64,000 nt of DNA from Actinomycetospora straminea (GTDB lineage Bacteria; Actinomycetota; Actinomycetes; Mycobacteriales; Pseudonocardiaceae): NCBI RefSeq assembly GCF_028737255.1, contig NZ_JAQZAN010000001.1, forward strand, positions 434,001-498,000. The letters run 5' to 3'. Position numbers and translations under genes: made by a program. Below the pieces are notes generated by a model, which was given only the letters and a program-made list of their open reading frames with translations, made no database searches and was not told where the DNA came from. This document shows, piece after piece, positions 55,160 through 63,590 of this stretch (within the stretch, counting starts at the first letter, position 1; the number at the start of each line of letters is the position of its first letter).

Positions 55160-56394
55160 GCGTCATCGTCGCCCCCGCCCGCGCTCCTCTCACCGCCCAG
55201 CGCCGGCCCGCCGGGCCCTCGCTCGGCCCGGTGCCCCTGGCCGCGATCGTCGTCGTCGAGGTCGGCCTGGCCCTCGCGGTGGCCCTCGTCGCGGTCGACC
55301 GGCGGTTCCTGCCGCTCGCCGGGGTCGTCCTGTCCGCAGGCCTGCTGGTCGGCCTGCTGCGGGTCCGCCGGCGCTGGCTCGTGCAGTGGGTCGGGCTCGC
55401 GCTGCGCTTCCGGCTGCGGGTCCGGCAGCGCGAGGCGGAGCCCGCCGACGCCGGGGACGACGCCGACCCGCGCCTGCGGGTGCTGCGTCTGCTCACCGGC
55501 GACCTCACCGTCGCCACCACCCGCGACCACGACGGCCGCGAGGTGGGCCTGCTCGGCCACGGCGGGGGCTGGAGCGCCGTCCTCGCCGTCGAGGCCGCGG
55601 GGCCCGACGGCACCGCGCTCGTCCCGGGCGACGCCGACGCCGGCGCCGCGTCGTTCCCGCTCGCGGCCCTCGCCGGCTGCCTCGCCGACCGGGGCGTGGT
55701 GCTCGACGCCGTGAGCGCCGTCTGGCACTGCCGCCCCGTCGCCGGGGACACGCCCGCCGCCGCGGCCTACCGGGAGGTGCTCGGGTCGCTGCCGCCGCTG
55801 GCCCGGCGCGAGGCGTGGCTGGTCGTGCGCCTCGACCCGGCGCGTTGCCCCGACGCGGTCGCCGAGCGGGGCGGCGGCGTCCTCGGCGCCCACCGCGCCG
55901 TCATCGGGGCGCTCGCGCGGATCGGCCGGGTGCTCGCCGACCACGGGACGCCGGTGCGGCCGCTCTCCGCCGAGGACGTCCTCGACGCCGCCACCCTGGC
56001 CGCCGACGCGGACGACGAGCCCGCGCGGCTCACCGAGCACTGGCGGGCGGTGGTCGTCGGCGAGGTCGGCCACGCCGCCTACGCCGTCACCGGCTGGCCC
56101 ACCGGGGCGGTGCCCGAGCGGCTCACCGGCCTGACGGTCACCACCGGCCGCACGTGCACGCTCGCCCTCACCCTCGAGCCCGACCCGCACGCCGGCCGCG
56201 AGGGCCGCCCGGACGACGATGCCGTCGGGCTGCGCGGCACCGTGCGCCTCACGGCCGACACCCCCGACGCCCTCGAGGAGTGCGGCCGCGAGCTGGTCGC
56301 CCGCGGGCACGGGCTCGGGGTGGCCCTCGACGCCCTCGACGGCCAGCAGGCCGCGGCCCTCGCCGCAACGCTCCCGCTCGGGGCCCTGCCGTGA
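55156..56394 (+). CDS. eccE: Type VII secretion protein EccE
   Basis: 412 residues. Two adjacent N-terminal membrane helices (about 28-70) followed by a cytoplasmic domain with LLGHGGGWSAVLAVEAAG and TGWPTGAVPERL, as in EccE. Sits where mycobacterial ESX-4 has eccB4. Coupled on both sides by GTGA overlaps. Confidence 0.85.
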   Translation: MSVIVAPARAPLTAQRRPAGPSLGPVPLAAIVVVEVGLALAVALVAVDRRFLPLAGVVLSAGLLVGLLRVRRRWLVQWVGLALRFRLRVRQREAEPADAGDDADPRLRVLRLLTGDLTVATTRDHDGREVGLLGHGGGWSAVLAVEAAGPDGTALVPGDADAGAASFPLAALAGCLADRGVVLDAVSAVWHCRPVAGDTPAAAAYREVLGSLPPLARREAWLVVRLDPARCPDAVAERGGGVLGAHRAVIGALARIGRVLADHGTPVRPLSAEDVLDAATLAADADDEPARLTEHWRAVVVGEVGHAAYAVTGWPTGAVPERLTGLTVTTGRTCTLALTLEPDPHAGREGRPDDDAVGLRGTVRLTADTPDALEECGRELVARGHGLGVALDALDGQQAAALAATLPLGALP

Positions 56395-57149
56395 CCACGC
56401 CCGGGCCGCCCGGGTCCGTCGGCCGCACCGCGCCCACCCGCGCCGAGCCCGAGCTCGCGCCGACCTTCTCGGTGTCGCCCGCCCTCCTCGACGCCCTCGG
56501 CCCGCCCGTGCGCCCCGCGGGCGTGCTGCTCGGTGCCGACCCCGACGGCGAGCCGGTCGCCGTGTCCCTCGTGCGTCCCGAGCCGACGCGCGTCGTCCTG
56601 CTCGGCGGGCTCTACCTCGCCCGCCAGGTCACGCTGCGCGCCGTCGCCACGGGGACGCGCGCGGTCGTCGTCACCGGGCGCCCCCCGGCGTGGGAGGCGG
56701 TGCGCCGGGCCGGCGCGCACGACGGCGACGACGAGGGCGACGACGAGGGCGACGACGAGGGCGTGCGCGTCGTCGGCGAACCCCCGCCCGACCTGGCCGT
56801 CCCCGACGGCCCGCCGCTGCTCCTCGTCCACGACCGCGGGGCGACCGCGCGCGGCCCCTCCCCCTCGCGGCGCTCGTGGCAGACGACGCTCGTCGTGCTC
56901 CCGTCCCTGGTGCCGGCCGTGTCCGACCTCGCCGACGACGCCGACCTCGTCCTGCTCCAACGCCTGCCCCCGCACGAGGCCGAGCTCGCCGGGCGGCTCT
57001 GGCGGCTCACCCCGGCGATGACCGAGACCCTGCGGACCCTCCCGGATCGAGGCGCCGTCCTCCTCGGCCGCAACCTGTGGCGCCGCGTCGACCTCGTGAC
57101 CGGCCCCCGCGAGTCCGCGATCCTGGGACCGGTGCGCCGCGGCGACTAG
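56391..57149 (+). CDS. Unknown protein of the ESX-4-like operon
   Basis: 252 residues, no membrane helix or signal. Strands such as TRVVLLGGLYLARQVTLRAVATGTRAVVVTG and LLLVHDRGA suggest an alpha/beta, nucleotide-binding-like fold without a P-loop, reminiscent of an inactive ATPase domain. A GDDE repeat loop interrupts it. Coupled to eccE by GTGA, so it is likely a component or accessory of the secretion system. No family recognised. Confidence 0.75.
   Translation: MTTPGPPGSVGRTAPTRAEPELAPTFSVSPALLDALGPPVRPAGVLLGADPDGEPVAVSLVRPEPTRVVLLGGLYLARQVTLRAVATGTRAVVVTGRPPAWEAVRRAGAHDGDDEGDDEGDDEGVRVVGEPPPDLAVPDGPPLLLVHDRGATARGPSPSRRSWQTTLVVLPSLVPAVSDLADDADLVLLQRLPPHEAELAGRLWRLTPAMTETLRTLPDRGAVLLGRNLWRRVDLVTGPRESAILGPVRRGD
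56724..56759 (+). repeat. 12-bp tandem repeat (GDDE codons)
   Basis: Three perfect copies of GGCGACGACGAG encode Gly-Asp-Asp-Glu in the unknown ESX-operon protein; another in-frame expandable acidic loop. Confidence 0.9.
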
Positions 57150-57184
57150 CGTGACCGGCGTCAACCCGCTCGCCGGAGGTCGCG

Positions 57185-57496
57185 ATGCCCGTCGACACGC
57201 CCGTTCTGTCCCTCGCCGAGCTCCGGGACCGCGGGATGACGGCGGTCATGGCGGGCGGCCGGCGGGTGCTCCTCGTCGCCGTGCCCGACGGCGTGCGGGC
57301 CTACGACAACCGCTGCCCGCACCGCGCCTGGCCGCTCGAGCGCGGGACGCTCGCCGACGGTGTCCTGACCTGCGCCAACCACCGCTACGCGTTCGACGTG
57401 GCCACCGGCCGCGGCGTCGACCCGGCCGGCTGCGACCTGGTCCCGATCCCCTGCCGGGTCGACGAGGACGGCACGGTGACCGTCAGCGTGCCCTGA
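57185..57496 (+). CDS. Stand-alone Rieske 2Fe-2S protein
   Basis: 103 residues. Rieske ligands Cys-x-His in RCPHRAWPL and Cys-x2-His in TCANHRYAFD, spaced as in NirD/ferredoxin-type Rieske proteins. Soluble. CGGAGGTCGCG precedes ATG 57185; TAGCGT at 57147-57152 may be its -10. No oxygenase partner nearby; it could be an electron carrier for one of the unlinked oxygenases. Confidence 0.9.
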   Translation: MPVDTPVLSLAELRDRGMTAVMAGGRRVLLVAVPDGVRAYDNRCPHRAWPLERGTLADGVLTCANHRYAFDVATGRGVDPAGCDLVPIPCRVDEDGTVTVSVP

Positions 57497-57500
57497 GCCC

Positions 57501-57531
57501 TTGACCTCGACCTTGCTCGAGGTCGGACCCT
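57501..57531 (+). promoter_or_regulatory. MerR-type promoter/operator of the VOC gene
   Basis: -35 TTGACC (57501-57506) and a poor -10 GACCCT (57526-57531) are separated by an over-long 19-bp spacer filled by a perfect inverted repeat GACCTCGA-N6-TCGAGGTC (57503-57524). This is the hallmark of MerR-family activation by DNA untwisting. The -10 ends 6 nt before ATG 57538, implying a leaderless mRNA. No merR gene is adjacent. Confidence 0.7.
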
Positions 57532-57537
57532 CGGACC

Positions 57538-57915
57538 ATGCCCATCGAGCTGAACCACACCATCGTCGAGTCCCGGGACCCGGACGCCGGCGCGGCGTTC
57601 CTCACCGAGGTCCTCGGGCTGCCCGCCGCCACGCACTACGGGCCGTTCACGGTCGTCGAGGTCGCACACGGGACGAACCTCGACCACATGCACGTCGAGG
57701 ACCCCCATCCCCAGCACTACGCGTTCCTCGTGCCCGACGAGGAGTTCGACGTCATCGCCGGGCGCCTGCGCGACCGCGGCGTGCCGACCTTCGCCGACCC
57801 GGCCCGTCGCCGGCCGGGGCAGAACACCAACGACGGCGGGCGGGGCACCTACTTCGACTCCCCCGACGGCCACGTCCTGGAGATCCTCACCCGCCCCTAC
57901 GGCAGCGGCGGCTGA
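57538..57915 (+). CDS. VOC (glyoxalase/bleomycin resistance) family protein
   Basis: 125 residues, two beta-alpha-beta-beta-beta modules: LNHTIVESRDPDAGAAFLTEVLG and HYAFLVPDEEFDVIAGRL. Candidate metal ligands: His in LNHT, His in the second module (QHYAF) and Glu in HVLEIL. Function in the family ranges from glyoxalase to drug binding; the MerR-type promoter suggests a stress- or drug-inducible role. Converges on truA. Confidence 0.88.
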   Translation: MPIELNHTIVESRDPDAGAAFLTEVLGLPAATHYGPFTVVEVAHGTNLDHMHVEDPHPQHYAFLVPDEEFDVIAGRLRDRGVPTFADPARRRPGQNTNDGGRGTYFDSPDGHVLEILTRPYGSGG

Positions 57916-57925
57916 GCAGGGGGTG

Positions 57926-58738
57926 TCAGGGCTCGTCGCGCCGGCGCCGCGTGGTGACGGCCCGGTCCGCCAGCGAGGCGTCGTCCGGGTAGTCCACGCC
58001 GACCAGCCGCAGGCCGCGCGCGGCCACGACCGTGACCTCGCTCGACCGCTCGCCCGCGCCCAGCAGCGCCGCGGGCCAGGACACCGGCCGGCGACCCTCC
58101 CCGACGGCGAGCAGCGCGCCCACCACCGAGCGGACCATCGAGTGGCAGAACGCGTCGGCGGACAGGCGGGCGGCGAGGACGTCGTGCTCGCCGGGCGCGC
58201 GGGTCCACGCGAGGCGCTGCAGCTCGCGCACCGTCGTCGCCCCGGGCCGCGGGCGGCAGTACGCGGCGAAGTCGTGCTCGCCCAAGAGCCCCCGGCCGGC
58301 CTCGTTCATCGCGTCGACGTCGAGCGGTCGGGGCCAGCGCAGGGTGTCGCGGGCGCGCAGCGGCTCGGGCCCCCAGGGCGCGGTGCTGACCCGGTACTCG
58401 TAGTGGCGGCGCAGTGCGGAGAAACGGGCGTCGAACCCCTCCGGCGCCGGCGTCACCGCCCGGACCCTGACATCCGGCGGCAGCATCCGCGCCAGCCGCC
58501 CGACGACGCCGGGGTGCGGCTCGACCTCGGCCGGCAGGTCGACGTGGCACACCTGCGCGTCGGCGTGGACGCCCGCGTCGGTGCGCCCGGCGACGGTGAG
58601 CGCCACCGGCACCCGCCAGATCGTCGCCAGCGTCTCCTCGAGCACGCCCTGCACCGTGCGCAGCCCGGGCTGGCGCGCCCAGCCCGAGAAGTCGGTGCCG
58701 TCGTAGGCCAGGTCGAGGCGGTGGCGACGTACAGACAC
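57926..58738 (-). CDS. truA: tRNA pseudouridine(38-40) synthase TruA
   Basis: 270 residues. Catalytic Asp in [18 protein letters not shown] and [11 protein letters not shown] conserved. GTG 58738 lies within a hairpin (58737-58776) that also follows rplQ, so entry of ribosomes or polymerase into truA may be restrained. Last gene of the ribosomal protein operon. Confidence 0.95.
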   Translation of the reverse strand: MSVRRHRLDLAYDGTDFSGWARQPGLRTVQGVLEETLATIWRVPVALTVAGRTDAGVHADAQVCHVDLPAEVEPHPGVVGRLARMLPPDVRVRAVTPAPEGFDARFSALRRHYEYRVSTAPWGPEPLRARDTLRWPRPLDVDAMNEAGRGLLGEHDFAAYCRPRPGATTVRELQRLAWTRAPGEHDVLAARLSADAFCHSMVRSVVGALLAVGEGRRPVSWPAALLGAGERSSEVTVVAARGLRLVGVDYPDDASLADRAVTTRRRRDEP

Positions 58739-58776
58739 CGCGAGCCCGCCCCCGGCGTCGGGAGCGGGCTCGCGGT
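58737..58776 (-). terminator. Hairpin between rplQ and truA
   Basis: 13-bp perfect stem (58737-58749 with 58764-58776) and a 14-nt loop. It starts 15 nt after the rplQ stop and its distal arm covers the first base of the truA GTG. Terminator, attenuator or translational gate. Confidence 0.6.
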
Positions 58777-58791
58777 GTGCGGTGCGGTCGG

Positions 58792-59523
58792 TCAGGACTT
58801 CTCGCCGTCCGTGGTCGCCGACGAGTCGGCGTCCTCGGACACGTCGAGACCGGCGGCGGACGCGGCGTTGTCGGCCATCCCCTCGGGCACGTCGGTGGTC
58901 GCCGACGAGTCGGCGTCCTCCGAGCTCGACTCCGCTGCCGCCTCGGCCTCCGGCACCTCGGGGGCGTCGTCGTCGGTCCCGACGCCCTCGGCCGCCGCGG
59001 CGTCCGTGGGCTCGGCCGGCTCCGGGGAGGCATCCGACTCCGCCGCCGCGATCGTCGCGGCCGTGGCGGCCGCCCCGGTCGCGGTGCCGCCGACCTCGGC
59101 GCCCGGGCCCGAGGAGGTCTGCGGCGCCGCGGTGCGGGTGGCCTGCGAGGCCTCCGCGGACGCGGTCCGCTCGTTGACCAGCTCGATGACGGCCATCGGC
59201 GCGTTGTCGCCCTTGCGGGGCAGGGTCTTGACGATGCGCGTGTAGCCGCCGGGACGGTCGGCGAAGAACGGGCCGATCTCGGCCACGAGGCGGTGCACGA
59301 CGTCCTTGTCGCGGATCTGCTCCGCGATGAGGCGACGGTTGTGCAGGCCGCCCTTCTTGGCCTTGGTGATCAGCCGCTCCGCGTACGGGCGCAGGCGCTC
59401 GGCCTTGGCCCGCGTGGTGTGGATGCGGCCGTGCGTGAAGAGCGACGTGGCCAGGTTGGCCAGCATCAGCTTCTGGTGGTCGGGGGAACCCCCGAGCCGC
59501 GGGCCCTTGGTGGGCTGGGGCAT
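58792..59523 (-). CDS. rplQ: 50S ribosomal protein L17 with long acidic tail
   Basis: 243 residues, about twice the usual L17. The core (1 to about 118, [20 protein letters not shown]...[18 protein letters not shown]) is normal; residues 120-243 are Ala/Ser/Glu/Asp/Thr low-complexity sequence with the block [10 protein letters not shown] repeated. The tail is open-frame and codon-like, so probably real; actinobacterial L17 tails are known to vary. Confidence 0.95.
   Translation of the reverse strand: MPQPTKGPRLGGSPDHQKLMLANLATSLFTHGRIHTTRAKAERLRPYAERLITKAKKGGLHNRRLIAEQIRDKDVVHRLVAEIGPFFADRPGGYTRIVKTLPRKGDNAPMAVIELVNERTASAEASQATRTAAPQTSSGPGAEVGGTATGAAATAATIAAAESDASPEPAEPTDAAAAEGVGTDDDAPEVPEAEAAAESSSEDADSSATTDVPEGMADNAASAAGLDVSEDADSSATTDGEKS
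58811..58920 (-). repeat. 26-bp direct repeat in the rplQ tail
   Basis: 58811-58836 is repeated exactly at 58895-58920 (period 84 bp, in frame). Each copy contains the inverted repeat CGCCGAC-GA-GTCGGCG. Confidence 0.85.
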
Positions 59524-59551
59524 GGCACTGCTCCTGTCTCGTGACGCCTTT

Positions 59552-59579
59552 CCGCCCGGCCCGCGAGCGGGCCGGGCGG
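59552..59579 (-). other. Hairpin between rpoA and rplQ
   Basis: 13-bp perfect stem (59552-59564 with 59567-59579) in the 89-nt gap. No U-run; attenuator or mRNA-processing structure rather than a full terminator, since rplQ must be made. Confidence 0.6.
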
Positions 59580-59612
59580 GGGCAGCACGTCAGAGTCGCT
59601 GAAAGAGGGGTA

Positions 59613-60686
59613 CTACAGCTGCTCGGTCTCGGCGTAGTCCTGGCCGTCGTCGTCCGACACGCCGTAGCCGCCGAAGCCGCCGTCCGAGCCGTAGGACTCG
59701 AAGCCCTCCGACGGGTAGTCGGCCGCCGCGGCGGACGGGTCGAACCCGGGCGGGCTGTCCTTGAGGGCCAGCCCGAGACCCGCGAGCTTCATCTTGACCT
59801 CGTCGATGGACTTCGCACCGAAGTTGCGGATGTCCAGCAGGTCGGCCTCCGAGCGGCCGACGAGCTCGCCGACCGTGTGGATGCCCTCCCGCTTGAGGCA
59901 GTTGTAGGACCGGACCGTGAGGTCGAGGTCCTCGATGGGCATCGCGAACGCGGCGATCGAGTCGGCCTCGGCGGGCGAGGGACCGATCTCGATGCCCTCG
60001 GCGTCGACGTTGAGCTCGCGCGCCAGGCCGAAGAGCTCGACGAGCGTGCGCCCGGCGGACGCGATCGCGTCGCGCGGGGTCATCGACGGCTTGGTCTCGA
60101 CGTCGAGGATCAGCTTGTCGAAGTCGGTGCGCTGCTCGACGCGGGTCGCCTCGACCTTGTAGCTGACCTTGAGCACCGGCGAGTAGATCGAGTCGACCGG
60201 GATGCGGCCGATCTCGGCGCCGGACGCCTTGTTCTGCGCGGCCGGGACGTACCCGCGGCCGCGCTCGACGACGAGCTCGACCTCGAGGCGGCCCTGGTCG
60301 TTCAGGGTCGCGATGTGGAGGTCGGGGTTGTGCACGGTCACGCCGGCCGGCGGGACGATGTCGCCCGCCGTCACGGTGCCGGGGCCCTGCTTGCGCAGGT
60401 ACATCGTGGCCGGCTCGTCCTCCTCCGAGCTGACGACCAGCTCCTTGAGGTTCAGGATGATGTCGGTGACGTCCTCCTTCACCCCCGGGACGGTGGTGAA
60501 CTCGTGGAGGACCCCGTCGACGCGGATGCTGGTCACGGCCGCGCCCGGGATGGACGACAGCAGGGTGCGACGCAGCGAGTTGCCGAGGGTGTAGCCGAAA
60601 CCCGGCTCCAGCGGCTCGATGACGAACCGGGAGCGGGTGTCGTCGATGGCGTCCTCGGAGAGGGCAGGACGCTGGGAGATCAGCAC
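59613..60686 (-). CDS. rpoA: RNA polymerase alpha subunit
   Basis: 357 residues. N-terminal dimerisation domain ([22 protein letters not shown]), linker, and alpha-CTD ([38 protein letters not shown]), plus an acidic C-terminal tail ending [11 protein letters not shown] 60686 gives the family start MLISQRP. Confidence 0.97.
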   Translation of the reverse strand: MLISQRPALSEDAIDDTRSRFVIEPLEPGFGYTLGNSLRRTLLSSIPGAAVTSIRVDGVLHEFTTVPGVKEDVTDIILNLKELVVSSEEDEPATMYLRKQGPGTVTAGDIVPPAGVTVHNPDLHIATLNDQGRLEVELVVERGRGYVPAAQNKASGAEIGRIPVDSIYSPVLKVSYKVEATRVEQRTDFDKLILDVETKPSMTPRDAIASAGRTLVELFGLARELNVDAEGIEIGPSPAEADSIAAFAMPIEDLDLTVRSYNCLKREGIHTVGELVGRSEADLLDIRNFGAKSIDEVKMKLAGLGLALKDSPPGFDPSAAAADYPSEGFESYGSDGGFGGYGVSDDDGQDYAETEQL

Positions 60687-60735
60687 GTGCGATTTTCCTT
60701 CCGATGCGGCGTCCGCTATTTGACGCCGAACCCGA

Positions 60736-60764
60736 CCCGGCCCGAGCAGGCTGCCCGGGCCGGG
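60736..60764 (-). other. Hairpin between rpsD and rpoA
   Basis: CCCGGCCCG (60736-60744) pairs with CGGGCCGGG (60756-60764) in the 85-nt gap; same kind of intercistronic hairpin as elsewhere in this operon. Confidence 0.55.
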
Positions 60765-60771
60765 GTACCGC

Positions 60772-61377
60772 TCACTTCGAGTAGAACTCGACGATCAGCT
60801 GCTCCGACACCGGGGTGTCGATCTGCGCCCGCTCCGGCAGGGAGTGGACGAAGATGCGCAGCGAGTCCGGGACGACCTGCAGCCAGCCCGGGACGGGCCG
60901 GTCGCCGAAGTTCTCCTTCGCCACCACGAAGGGCAGCATGTTCCGGGACTTCTCCCGGACGTCGATGATGTCGTACTGCGTCACCCGGTAGCTGGGGACG
61001 TCGACCTTCTGGCCGTTGACCAGGAAGTGGCCGTGGCCCACGAGCTGGCGGGCCTGGCGGCGGGTCTGCGCGAGCCCGGCGCGGTAGACGACCGAGTCGA
61101 GGCGCGACTCGAGCAGGCGGAGGAACTCGTCGCCGGTCTTGCCCTCGCGACGGTTCGCCTCCTCGTAGTAGGCGCGCATCTGCTTCTCGAGCAGGCCGTA
61201 GGTGAAGCGGGCCTTCTGCTTCTCCTGCAGCTGCAGCAGGTACTCGGACTCCTTGATGCGGATCCGACCGTGCTGCCCCGGCGGGTACGGGCGACGCTCG
61301 AAGGACTTGTCGCCGCCGATCAGGTCGACCTTGAGGCGGCGGGACTTGCGGGTGGCGGGGCCGGTGTAGCGAGCCAT
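60772..61377 (-). CDS. rpsD: 30S ribosomal protein S4
   Basis: 201 residues. [19 protein letters not shown] start and the S4 RNA-binding domain ([32 protein letters not shown]). No zinc-finger cysteines in the N-terminal region, so this is the zinc-independent form. ATG 61377. Confidence 0.97.
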   Translation of the reverse strand: MARYTGPATRKSRRLKVDLIGGDKSFERRPYPPGQHGRIRIKESEYLLQLQEKQKARFTYGLLEKQMRAYYEEANRREGKTGDEFLRLLESRLDSVVYRAGLAQTRRQARQLVGHGHFLVNGQKVDVPSYRVTQYDIIDVREKSRNMLPFVVAKENFGDRPVPGWLQVVPDSLRIFVHSLPERAQIDTPVSEQLIVEFYSK

Positions 61378-61396
61378 CTCGTGTTCTCCTCTCCGC

Positions 61397-61807
61397 CTAG
61401 ACCCGGCGACGCTTCGGCGGACGGCAGCCGTTGTGCGGCTGCGGGGTGACGTCGGAGATCGTCCCGACCTCGAGGCCCGCGGCCTGCAGCGAACGGATCG
61501 CGGTCTCGCGGCCCGAGCCCGGGCCCTTGACGAAGACGTCGACCTTCTTCATCCCGTGCTCGGCGGCCTTGCGGGCACAGTTCTCCGCGGCCATCTGCGC
61601 GGCGAACGGCGTCGACTTGCGCGAGCCCTTGAAGCCCACGTGGCCGGCCGACGCCCAGCTGATGACGTTGCCGGTCGGGTCGGTGATGGAGACGATCGTG
61701 TTGTTGAACGTGCTCTTGATGTGCGCGTGGCCGTGGGAGACGTTCTTCTTCTCCCGGCGCCGGACCTTCTTGGCCCCGGCCGCGCCCTGGCGGGTCCTGG
61801 GTGGCAT
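61397..61807 (-). CDS. rpsK: 30S ribosomal protein S11
   Basis: 136 residues: [39 protein letters not shown] end. ATG 61807. Tightly followed by rpsD (19 nt). Confidence 0.97.
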   Translation of the reverse strand: MPPRTRQGAAGAKKVRRREKKNVSHGHAHIKSTFNNTIVSITDPTGNVISWASAGHVGFKGSRKSTPFAAQMAAENCARKAAEHGMKKVDVFVKGPGSGRETAIRSLQAAGLEVGTISDVTPQPHNGCRPPKRRRV

Positions 61808-61860
61808 TCAGATACTCCTGGCTGAGGTGTCGATCGGCTTCGCCGTGCGGCGGGGCGCGC

Positions 61861-62241
61861 TTACTTGCGCGTGGCCTTCTTCTTGCCGGCAACCGTCTTC
61901 TTGGGGCCCTTGCGCGACCGGGCGTTGGTCTTCGTCCGCTGCCCGTGCACCGGGAGATTGCGGCGGTGCCGCAGCCCCTGGTAGCTGCCGATCTCGACCT
62001 TGCGCCGGATGTCCGCCTGGACCTCGCGGCGCAGGTCGCCCTCGACCCGGAAGTGGTTCTCGATGTACGCGCGCAGCGTGGCGGCGTCGGCGTCCGACAG
62101 GTCCTTGGACCGCAGGTCGGGGTCGATGCCGGTCTCGGTGAGGATCTCCTTGGACCGGCTGCGGCCGATCCCGAAGATGTAGGTCAGCGCGATCTCCATC
62201 CGCTTCTCGCGGGGGAGGTCGACGCCGGCGAGTCGTGCCAT
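61861..62241 (-). CDS. rpsM: 30S ribosomal protein S13
   Basis: 126 residues starting [41 protein letters not shown] near the end and a Lys-rich tail. ATG 62241. Preceded by a 191-nt gap with two hairpins. Confidence 0.97.
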   Translation of the reverse strand: MARLAGVDLPREKRMEIALTYIFGIGRSRSKEILTETGIDPDLRSKDLSDADAATLRAYIENHFRVEGDLRREVQADIRRKVEIGSYQGLRHRRNLPVHGQRTKTNARSRKGPKKTVAGKKKATRK

Positions 62242-62290
62242 GGGGCGACGTGCTCCTCGTGTCGTCCGGGAGGTCTGGCTCCCCGCCCGT

Positions 62291-62312
62291 CCCGCAGCGC
62301 TGGCGCTGCGGG
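62291..62312 (-). other. Palindrome 1 in the rpmJ-rpsM gap
   Basis: CCCGCAGCGC-TG-GCGCTGCGGG, perfect 10-bp arms, about 50 nt before rpsM. Possible attenuator, terminator or ribosomal-protein binding structure. Confidence 0.5.
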
Positions 62313-62381
62313 CCCCGGCCTCCCGTGCCGGGGGTGCTCCGCCGAGTCGGTGTCGACGTAGGTGCGGGGAGGTTCTCTGGT

Positions 62382-62399
62382 GCGGTCGCGCGCGACCGC
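62382..62399 (-). other. Palindrome 2 in the rpmJ-rpsM gap
   Basis: 18-bp perfect palindrome GCGGTCGCGCGCGACCGC, 34 nt after the rpmJ stop. Could form an RNA hairpin or serve as a protein site. Confidence 0.5.
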
Positions 62400-62432
62400 G
62401 GCGGTGCTCGGTGGTACCGGTGAGCGGCGGCG

Positions 62433-62546
62433 TCAGCCCTGGCGCTGCTTGTGGCGCAGGTTGTCGCAGATCACCATGACCCGCCCGTGACGGCGGACCA
62501 CCTGGCACTTCGCGCAGATGCGCTTGACGCTCGGCTGGACCTTCAC
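62433..62546 (-). CDS. rpmJ: 50S ribosomal protein L36
   Basis: 37 residues, [19 protein letters not shown] then [12 protein letters not shown]. The zinc ribbon CxxC...C...H is intact (zinc-dependent form). GTG 62546 with GAAGAGGAC upstream, 31 nt after infA. Confidence 0.95.
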   Translation of the reverse strand: MKVQPSVKRICAKCQVVRRHGRVMVICDNLRHKQRQG

Positions 62547-62577
62547 GTCCTCTTCCTCACTCCGAGGCTGTCCCGGT

Positions 62578-62799
62578 TCACTTGTAGCGGTAGACGATCC
62601 GGCCGCGCGAGAGGTCGTAGGGCGACAGCTCGACGACGACCTTGTCCTCGGGAAGGATCCGGATGTAGTGCTGACGCATCTTGCCGCTGATGTGCGCCAG
62701 GACCTTGTGCCCGTTCTCGAGCTCCACCCGGAACATCGCGTTGGGCAGGGGCTCGATGACCCGGCCCTCGACCTCGATGGCGCCGTCCTTCTTCGCCAT
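62578..62799 (-). CDS. infA: Translation initiation factor IF-1
   Basis: 73 residues, S1/OB fold: [49 protein letters not shown] end. ATG 62799 has GGAGGAC directly before. First gene of the infA-rpmJ-rpsM-rpsK-rpsD-rpoA-rplQ-truA run. The 216-bp region upstream (62800-63015) holds its promoter (TTGACG at 62945-62950, minus strand, is a -35 candidate). Confidence 0.97.
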   Translation of the reverse strand: MAKKDGAIEVEGRVIEPLPNAMFRVELENGHKVLAHISGKMRQHYIRILPEDKVVVELSPYDLSRGRIVYRYK

Positions 62800-63015
62800 G
62801 TCCTCCGCATTCCTATCGACGTACGCTGGCGTCCCCCGGTGTCCGGCGCTGCTCGCGACGGGCGAACGGCGGACGCGGTGTGCGCGACGCGGACGGCGTC
62901 CACGCACGAGCGCGCGCGGCCACCGGCACGACACGCGCACCAGCCGTCAAGTGTACGCGCGGCGTGTCGAGTGCCTCGTCACCGGGGTGCTGCCCGCGAC
63001 CTCGCCTGGCCCTGG

Positions 63016-63531
63016 TCAGCGCCGCAGCGCCCGGGACCCGGCGCAGCCGAACGGCGCCGGCGGCGCGAGCCCCGCCCGGGCGCCGAGGGCCTGCAGCGCG
63101 AGCACCGCACCCCACGGGCCGGCGACCCAGATCCACCACGGCGCGACCGCCCCGCCCGTGCCGACCGACACGGCCACCCAGATCACCAGGTTGATCACCG
63201 ACACCGCCGCCCACACCGCGACCGCCACCCGCAGCGCCGTCACGCGGGGCCGGCGGGCCGGGGCCGTCGCGGGAGTCGCGGCAGGGGTCGCCGCGGGGGC
63301 TGCCGGCAGGTCCGCGGTCAGCGGCGCGAGGTCCGCGGCCACCACGGCGCCGTGCGCGGCCCGCACGCGCTCGTCGTACTCCGCGAGCGTCAGCCGCCCC
63401 TCGGCGTGCGCGCGCTCGAGCACCGAAGCCACGCGCTCGCGGTCGGCGTCCGCCACCCGCAGCCCGCCGGTCCCGACCCCGGTCCCGATCCCGCTGCCCG
63501 GCCCGGCCACTGCCTCGGTCACGCCGACCAC
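63016..63531 (-). CDS. DUF1707 domain membrane protein
   Basis: 171 residues. DUF1707 domain LRVADADRERVASVLERAHAEGRLTLAEYDERV (about 24-60), Ala/Pro linker, then a 2TM region (TALRVAVAVWAAVSVINLVIWVAVSV; WWIWVAGPWGAVLALQAL). Function of DUF1707 is unknown; often in membrane or regulatory proteins of actinobacteria. GTG 63531 or a GTG at 63519 could be the start. It separates infA from map. Confidence 0.85.
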   Translation of the reverse strand: MVGVTEAVAGPGSGIGTGVGTGGLRVADADRERVASVLERAHAEGRLTLAEYDERVRAAHGAVVAADLAPLTADLPAAPAATPAATPATAPARRPRVTALRVAVAVWAAVSVINLVIWVAVSVGTGGAVAPWWIWVAGPWGAVLALQALGARAGLAPPAPFGCAGSRALRR

Positions 63532-63590
63532 CCCGCTCCTCGACTCGCGACCGAGCCTAGCAGCGAGCGGATAGTTCCGCTATCCAGTCG

